Positions 59,088 through 64,000 of a DNA stretch of 64,000 nucleotides are shown here, one piece after another. Origin of the DNA: Fructilactobacillus fructivorans (lineage in GTDB: Bacteria; Bacillota; Bacilli; Lactobacillales; Lactobacillaceae); assembly GCF_001434095.1 (NCBI RefSeq), contig NZ_AZDS01000003.1, positions 62,001-126,000 of the forward strand, given 5' to 3'. A program made the translations under genes and the position numbers. Position 1 is the stretch's first letter. Each line of letters opens with the position of its first letter. The notes under the pieces are model-generated. The model was given only the letters and a program-made list of their open reading frames with translations. It was not told the DNA's origin and searched no databases.

Positions 59088-59861
59088 TTAAATCAAGTTA
59101 AAATGCTTGAGACCATTCACGATTCCGTGGTCGGTATTCTTGGTGGTAATAAATTCACCATGTGGTTTGACGTTTGAGAGACCGTTACCCATCACAACCG
59201 GATGATCAACGTAGTCTAGCATTGGGATGTCGTTATTGCCGTCTCCAAAGGCGTAGGTTGGAATTCCCCTTAATCCAGCAGTGTCAATTAATTGCTTGAT
59301 TCCAGTAGCCTTAGAAACCCCATGAACGACCACATCGATGGAGTAGGGTGAATTACGGTAGAAGGTTAAAACATCACCGAAAGCATCCTCATACTCAGTA
59401 TCGAGGTCAGTGTTGGTAACAACCATCATGTTAATGGGATTTTCGTGCCAGTATGTCTTAGTAACAATCTTTGGTAGTGGGGCATGGACATGCTTGAATG
59501 CTTTAATGGCTAACTCATCATGATTGGTAATGGCACCGCGTTTTTGATTTAGTAGGACCAAAGTATTACCATGTTGTTCAACAAAATCATATAATTGGTC
59601 GATAATCTTTGGGTCAATCGTGTTAGAGAAGACTTCTTTTCCCCTTAACATTCCGAAGTCACCATTAGCGGCAACCACAGAATCAATCTTGGTCTTTTCC
59701 AGTGTGTCTTTGATTTCAAAAATATTCCTTCCAGTTGAAATAACCGGAAGGCCGCCGTGTTTTCTGATTTCTTCCATCGCATTTGCGACTTCGTCGTTCA
59801 CCTTGGAATTTTCATCAAACAGGGTTCTATCTAAGTCAAAAAATACTAAATATTTATACAT
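59088..59861 (-). CDS. HAD-superfamily Cof-type phosphatase
   Basis: 258 residues of Cof-type HAD fold: motif I FFDLDRTLFD with both Asp, motif II STGRN, motif III KATGIKQL and motif IV GDGNNDIPML. It probably hydrolyses small phosphates such as sugar phosphates or flavin mononucleotide; the substrate is not predictable. AAAGGAG supports the ATG at 59861 and not the longer frame from 59909. It lies immediately upstream of ssrA on the same strand, but ssrA has its own promoter. Confidence 0.9.
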   Translation of the reverse strand: MYKYLVFFDLDRTLFDENSKVNDEVANAMEEIRKHGGLPVISTGRNIFEIKDTLEKTKIDSVVAANGDFGMLRGKEVFSNTIDPKIIDQLYDFVEQHGNTLVLLNQKRGAITNHDELAIKAFKHVHAPLPKIVTKTYWHENPINMMVVTNTDLDTEYEDAFGDVLTFYRNSPYSIDVVVHGVSKATGIKQLIDTAGLRGIPTYAFGDGNNDIPMLDYVDHPVVMGNGLSNVKPHGEFITTKNTDHGIVNGLKHFNLI

Positions 59862-59978
59862 AGTTGAATCTCCTTTGCTTATTATTTTAACATATGGCAT
59901 GCTTTGCATTCCTACTAATTAACACTCATTACATGTACAATAAAAGAAGGAAGAGATTTTTAAGGGAGAATAAATAAT

Positions 59979-61148
59979 ATGAAAAAAATTGAAATAACTG
60001 GTAAGGCCGTTAAGAAATTTGAGGGTGGTTATCCGCAAATTAGTGAAAAGGATTTGGTTAATCCAGCTGACTTTAGCAATGGTGAGGTTGTGGCACTCGT
60101 TAAGGGCGATCACTTCGTGGCAAGTGCTTATTTTGGTAAGCAAGCTGGTGGCATTGGCTGGATTTTAAGTCGGAAAGAGAATCAAGCCATTGATGATAAT
60201 TTCTTTGGCCACTTATTTAGCCAGGCTTTTAGTAAACGGATCTTGCTTCAAGATGAGGGCATTGATATTCATCGCATGTTCAACGGACAGGGTGATGGTT
60301 TAGCCGGTATCACCATTGATAGTTATGATGGTCAGGATGTTATTAGTTGGGAAAATTCTGGAATTTATCAATTACGCAGTCAATTAATTTCAGTCATTAT
60401 TAATCAATTAGGCGACTACCAGAACTTGTACGAATATCGTCAATTTGAACATGGATCTGAGATTAAATCAGTTGAGAATGCTAGTCCAGATCCAGTTTCA
60501 TCTGCCAATGTTTTGGAGGGTGAAGTAACCTATCCTGTTAGTCTGCAAAATGCGAAAACAACTGGATTAGACGTTGTTTATCGTGATGTAAGACAAGACG
60601 TCTTTGATCAAGCACAGGATAAAATTGGATTAAATCTCTTTTATGAAGGGACTGGCGTTGCCAACGCGATGATTGGTGGTGGTACCGTTAAAACCGTCAA
60701 TGTTGATGATAGTAATCGGGCTAAATCACAATTAATCAACGAGATTGATGCGAATGGTTATACCATCGGTGCCCAAGAGGTTCGAAAAATGAGCGTCTTT
60801 GGCTACTTAGATTATGCTAAAAAGCATAATTTAAAGTTTGATCTTATTACTGTTAACGTTCCGGTTTTTGTTAGAGATAAGAAAGATCGCTTTGAAATTA
60901 AAAAGGACCTAGGTAAACTAGTTAATGCCGTAAGTGAAGTGGCTAACCAGGATGCTTCCATCTTTTTTACCACCGATACTAACAAGATGAACTCGAAAAA
61001 ATTTAGATCTGAAATCTCAGATGCATTTATTCAGAGTGGAATAAACGTTAATTTTGGCAAGACTTATGCTAATCCAAGTGATTTCCCAATTGATACTGAT
61101 TACGAGCGTGAGGGATCATTTAAGGGCATTAACGTCCAAATTAAGTAG
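59979..61148 (+). CDS. RlmI-like rRNA methyltransferase with degenerate active site
   Basis: 389 residues with the order of RlmI/YwbD proteins: N-terminal PUA domain (residues 1-75), an RMFNGQGDGLAGITIDSYDG block, then a class I methyltransferase fold (from about residue 195). Key motifs are changed: the expected DGAKTG-x-x-x-DQR reads QNAKTTGLDVVYRDVRQ, the SAM-binding LNLF-S-YTGGF reads LNLFYEGTGVAN, and the catalytic DPP-x-F reads NVPVF near residue 293. It may have lost catalysis and act as an RNA-binding protein, or be a diverged enzyme. AAGGGAG precedes the ATG. Confidence 0.78.
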   Translation: MKKIEITGKAVKKFEGGYPQISEKDLVNPADFSNGEVVALVKGDHFVASAYFGKQAGGIGWILSRKENQAIDDNFFGHLFSQAFSKRILLQDEGIDIHRMFNGQGDGLAGITIDSYDGQDVISWENSGIYQLRSQLISVIINQLGDYQNLYEYRQFEHGSEIKSVENASPDPVSSANVLEGEVTYPVSLQNAKTTGLDVVYRDVRQDVFDQAQDKIGLNLFYEGTGVANAMIGGGTVKTVNVDDSNRAKSQLINEIDANGYTIGAQEVRKMSVFGYLDYAKKHNLKFDLITVNVPVFVRDKKDRFEIKKDLGKLVNAVSEVANQDASIFFTTDTNKMNSKKFRSEISDAFIQSGINVNFGKTYANPSDFPIDTDYEREGSFKGINVQIK

Positions 61149-61254
61149 AAAGAGTGTTACAAATAAATGATAAATTAACGGGATAAAACCCCGCTATGGC
61201 TCTTAGCTTTGTTGTATAATGTATGTAAATATTTATAGAAGTGGGGATAGTGTA

Positions 61255-62619
61255 ATGGCTTATTTAAAGTTTGACGATTCTAAATTAGGCAAGTTTGTAC
61301 ATCCAGATGAGTTACCTGAGATTCAAGCAATGGTAACTGCAGCTGATAAAGAATTAAGGGATGGTACTGGTGCCGGAAGCGATTTCCGTGACTGGTTGAA
61401 TCTTCCTGAAAATTATGACAAGGATGAGTTCAAGCGAATCCAAAAGGCAGCTGATAAAATTAAATCTGATTCTAAGGTTTTAGTTGTAATTGGAATCGGT
61501 GGTTCATACTTAGGTGCTAAGATGGCCGTTGATTTTCTTAACGGCACGTTCTATAACTCAGAACCAGATGACAAACGCCGTGGTGTCAAGGTTGTTTTTG
61601 CTGGGAACTCACTCAGTGCTCCATACATTCATGATCTATTGAACTACATCGGTAACGATGACTTTTCAATTAATATCATTTCAAAATCTGGTACCACTAC
61701 TGAACCAGCAATTGCTTTCCGGATTTTCAAAGAAAAATTGATTAAGAAGTATGGTGAAGAAGAGGCCAACAAACGAATTTATGCTACCACTGATGCTCAT
61801 CGTGGTGCTTTGAAGCAAGAGGCTGATGCTAATGGTTACGAAACTTTCGTCATTCCTGATGGTGTTGGTGGTCGTTACTCAGTTCTAACTCCAGTTGGCT
61901 TGTTACCAATCGCAGCTACTGGTGCTGATATTAGTCAGTTAATGAAAGGTGCTTTTGATTCTTCAAAGGAATACACTAACCCAGACGTTAACAAAAATGA
62001 TGCTTACCGTTATGCTGCATTGAGAAACATCTTATACCGAAAGGGTTACACGACTGAATTGCTTGAAAATTACGAACCAAACATGAGAATGTTCTCAGAA
62101 TGGTGGAAGCAATTGATGGGTGAATCAGAAGGTAAGGATCAGAAGGGAATTTATCCTTCATCAGCTAACTTTACTACCGACCTTCATTCACTTGGACAAT
62201 ACATTCAAGAGGGTCTTCGTGACTTAATCGAAACCGTGGTTAAGCTCGACAAACCTGATTATGATATTGATATTCCTAAGGAAGAATCAAATCTTGATGG
62301 TCTTAAGTATCTCCAAAATGATACTGTAAACGAAGTTAATACTAAAGCTTACGAAGGGGTTGTCTTAGCTCATACTGATGGTGGAGTTCCAGTTATGACT
62401 GTTCATATTCCAGATCAATCAGAATATTCATTAGGCTACTTGATCTACTTCTTTGAAGTTGCTGTTGCCATCTCTGGTTACTTGAATGGAATTAATCCAT
62501 TCAACCAACCTGGTGTTGAAGCTTATAAGAATAATATGTATGCATTGCTTGGCAAGCCTGGTTACGAAGAATTAACCAAGAAGCTTGACGAAGAATTAAA
62601 AGATGAAAACAATAACTAA
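61255..62619 (+). CDS. pgi: Glucose-6-phosphate isomerase
   Basis: Interconverts glucose-6-phosphate and fructose-6-phosphate. [12 protein letters not shown], the phosphate-binding [27 protein letters not shown] and the C-terminal [13 protein letters not shown] blocks are complete. 454 residues from ATG 61255 (GTGGGG site); the earlier in-frame ATG at 61219 overlaps the TATAAT -10 at 61214-61219 and is not used. Own terminator. Confidence 0.96.
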   Translation: MAYLKFDDSKLGKFVHPDELPEIQAMVTAADKELRDGTGAGSDFRDWLNLPENYDKDEFKRIQKAADKIKSDSKVLVVIGIGGSYLGAKMAVDFLNGTFYNSEPDDKRRGVKVVFAGNSLSAPYIHDLLNYIGNDDFSINIISKSGTTTEPAIAFRIFKEKLIKKYGEEEANKRIYATTDAHRGALKQEADANGYETFVIPDGVGGRYSVLTPVGLLPIAATGADISQLMKGAFDSSKEYTNPDVNKNDAYRYAALRNILYRKGYTTELLENYEPNMRMFSEWWKQLMGESEGKDQKGIYPSSANFTTDLHSLGQYIQEGLRDLIETVVKLDKPDYDIDIPKEESNLDGLKYLQNDTVNEVNTKAYEGVVLAHTDGGVPVMTVHIPDQSEYSLGYLIYFFEVAVAISGYLNGINPFNQPGVEAYKNNMYALLGKPGYEELTKKLDEELKDENNN

Positions 62620-62627
62620 ATGAAGCA

Positions 62628-62666
62628 AAAAAGAACGAACCCGAATTTCTAGGTTCGTTCTTTTTG
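62628..62666 (+). terminator. Terminator after pgi
   Basis: Stem AAAAAGAACGAACC/GGTTCGTTCTTTTT with a ten-base loop. Confidence 0.9.
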
Positions 62667-62693
62667 TATGGTTAATTTTTGAAGGAGGGGAGA

Positions 62694-63008
62694 CTATTCC
62701 CATTTGCCCTCAAGTGTACGTAATTTTTTGATTAAACGTTGTTGCGCTCTTTCAAGATCGTTCATTTGATCATCAACGTGGCGATTTTTATCCATTCCTC
62801 GTTTGTCATCACGGGCAGGTTTAGCCACTTTGGTGTCACGTAAGCTGTTGGTTTGATTTTCGTTTTCAATTAATTCTTTGACAACGTCCATCCGTTCGTT
62901 GTAGTTATCCAACAAACTAGCATTGAATTTGTCTGAGCTTTCCTTTTGCAACTTTTCTTGATCTTTAATTAATTTTTTGAGTTCTTTTTCTTTTGAGTGT
63001 ACATCCAT
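62694..63008 (-). CDS. Coiled-coil hypothetical protein
   Basis: 104 residues, highly charged and nearly all helical: an N-terminal KEKELKKLIKDQEKLQ helix, a middle loop rich in Asp, Lys and Arg, and a C-terminal DDQMNDLERAQQRLIKKL helix. No signal peptide or membrane helix, no family recognised. GGAGGG lies before the ATG, so it is a real gene. It is separated from the LPXTG gene upstream by a strong terminator. Confidence 0.7.
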   Translation of the reverse strand: MDVHSKEKELKKLIKDQEKLQKESSDKFNASLLDNYNERMDVVKELIENENQTNSLRDTKVAKPARDDKRGMDKNRHVDDQMNDLERAQQRLIKKLRTLEGKWE

Positions 63009-63073
63009 AGTTATCCCTCCAATATAAAAAGAATAGCACTAATCGCATTCTAATAGCAATCTAATTAGACAAA

Positions 63074-63113
63074 TAAAAATGGTCTCTCGATTAATTCGAG
63101 AGACCATTTTATG
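63074..63113 (-). terminator. Terminator after LPXTG gene
   Basis: Stem AAAATGGTCTCTCGA/TCGAGAGACCATTTT with loop TTAAT; T run on the minus strand follows the LPXTG gene at 63124. Confidence 0.9.
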
Positions 63114-63123
63114 TGTTTAGATA

Positions 63124-64000
63124 TTATTTATCAGTATCTTTACGTCTGAAACCAAGTACAGCAGCAAGGGCAACCATAATGGCACCGATGGCGCTCATAA
63201 GTAATGTGCTTGCTTGACCAGTTTGTGGCAAGATGTGACCATTCTTTTGGTCGTTCTTCTTAGCTGAATCAGCTTGGCCATTGTCGTTGGTAGCGATGTG
63301 TGAAGTAGCTTTCTTATCATCGTTTGCCTTAGCAACAGTTTCTTTCTTAGAAGCGTTCTTGTCAGAAACTTCCTTGTTTGAAACAACTTTAGCAGCCTTT
63401 GGATCATTGCTTGATTTAGTTGAAGCATTTAAATCAGTAGTGTTCTTCTTAGCAGTTGTGTTGTCTGACAAGTTAGTTACTTGATCATTTTTAGCTTGTT
63501 GTTCTTTTTGCGCAGCAGCTACTACTGAAGGATCTTGTTTAACAGGGTTAATTTGATTGTCAGTAGTGGCTATCTTTGAAGCTTGAACGTCTGCTTGCTT
63601 TGCATCATTGTTTGATGAGTCAGTCTTAGCAGTTTGTGCTGCTGGAGTAACGTCATTTTGAACGTTAGCTGATGCATTTTCAGCCTTTGCAGGTTGAGCG
63701 TTTAAGTTAACATTCTTAGCATCGTTGTTTTGTGATGCAATGTTAGTAGTAGTAGCTTTGCTAGTTGAAGCAGTTGCTGTTGGTGTAGCAGTATTAGCTG
63801 ACTTGTTAGTGGTGTTCAATTGAGTAGTAGGTACATTAGCCTTTAAGTTATAATTGTAGTTTCTGTTGTTATTAGTAGCAGGCTTTGCGGCTGGGGTACT
63901 TACATTTAGTTGAACATTATTTGAACTAGCTTGGTTGTTAGTTTGAGGTGTGTATGAGTTGTTAGCTTTTGAAGATTTAGTAACTGAGTTGTTGTTAGTG
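63124..64000 (-). CDS. LPXTG-anchored repetitive surface protein, C-terminal part
   Basis: The frame stays open to the window edge, so only the last 292 or so residues are seen; a TTG near 63819 is internal. The visible part is a low-complexity stalk rich in Asn, Thr, Lys, Ala, Ser and Asp, without aromatic residues in most of it, followed by LPQTG, a hydrophobic helix and the tail GFRRKDTDK. Sortase A should link it to peptidoglycan. Such stalks carry adhesin or enzyme domains at their N-terminal end, which lies outside the window. Confidence 0.88.
   Translation of the reverse strand, partial: TNNNSVTKSSKANNSYTPQTNNQASSNNVQLNVSTPAAKPATNNNRNYNYNLKANVPTTQLNTTNKSANTATPTATASTSKATTTNIASQNNDAKNVNLNAQPAKAENASANVQNDVTPAAQTAKTDSSNNDAKQADVQASKIATTDNQINPVKQDPSVVAAAQKEQQAKNDQVTNLSDNTTAKKNTTDLNASTKSSNDPKAAKVVSNKEVSDKNASKKETVAKANDDKKATSHIATNDNGQADSAKKNDQKNGHILPQTGQASTLLMSAIGAIMVALAAVLGFRRKDTDK

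Overview
This window is a chromosomal, mostly housekeeping segment of a low-GC Gram-positive bacterium, almost certainly a member of the Lactobacillaceae. Support comes from HPr kinase in the hprK-lgt-gpsA-galU order, a rapZ-yvcK-whiA block next to clpP, a gap-pgk-tpi-eno cluster followed by secG-rnr-smpB, a CtsR-type operator on clpP, a Bacillus-type SOS box on uvrB, a T-box leader on asnS, LPXTG surface proteins and a tmRNA whose tag reads AKNNNNSYAVAA. The usual cggR regulator is missing in front of gap. That would suit a heterofermentative or genome-reduced lactobacillus, but this is only inference.

Layout. 1-11.9 kb: tail of a PDZ protein, hprK-lgt-gpsA-galU, a thiol peroxidase gene broken by a stop codon, trxB, uvrBA behind an SOS promoter, and a frameshifted DUF308 membrane protein. 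11.9-21.2 kb: a lactonase-fold protein (minus), a stand-alone glutamate-cysteine ligase, rapZ-yvcK-whiA, then on the minus strand clpP, asnB, a membrane-linked XRE regulator and tRNA-Arg(CCG). 21.4-30.3 kb: gap, pgk, tpi and eno, several with their own promoter or terminator, a histidine-rich LPXTG protein, secG, rnr, smpB. 30.3-43.6 kb: ung-pta-tsaE-GNAT, two exonucleases (minus), murB, a Na+/H+ antiporter, DUF1361 (minus), cdaA-cdaR-glmM, and glmS. 43.7-54 kb: tagH, a second lactonase, HAD and small genes, a zinc-type ArsR/CDF pair, a disulfide reductase-like flavoprotein, a 3-hydroxyacyl-CoA dehydrogenase, a PaiA-like acetyltransferase, and three tandem TSUP permeases of which the last is frameshifted. 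54-64 kb: T-box and asnS, an MFS exporter, NlpC/P60, YdeI-like, ssrA, a HAD phosphatase, an RlmI-like protein with a degenerate active site, pgi, a coiled-coil protein and the end of a large LPXTG adhesin-like gene.

How the parts fit. Cell-envelope supply is heavily represented: galU, lgt, gpsA, murB, glmM, glmS, tagH, and cdaA-cdaR, which makes the c-di-AMP that tunes osmotic balance and sits with glmM. Carbon control appears through hprK and candidate cre sites; amino-sugar control through two GntR/NagR-like half-operators at glmS. Thiol redox is represented by trxB, a broken tpx, a GshA-like ligase and a glutathione reductase-like flavoprotein. No insertion sequence, prophage, CRISPR array or defence island was seen.

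The most unusual points are the third TSUP gene, where the frame break coincides with a canonical -1 slippery heptamer; a terminator hairpin directly behind the SOS promoter of uvrB; three CATATG palindromes spaced exactly 16 bp at the ArsR promoter; the nonsense codon that separates the two catalytic cysteines of Tpx; and several enzymes with replaced catalytic residues (RlmI-like, HAD, ExoIII, disulfide reductase-like). No convincing wholly new multi-gene system was found.
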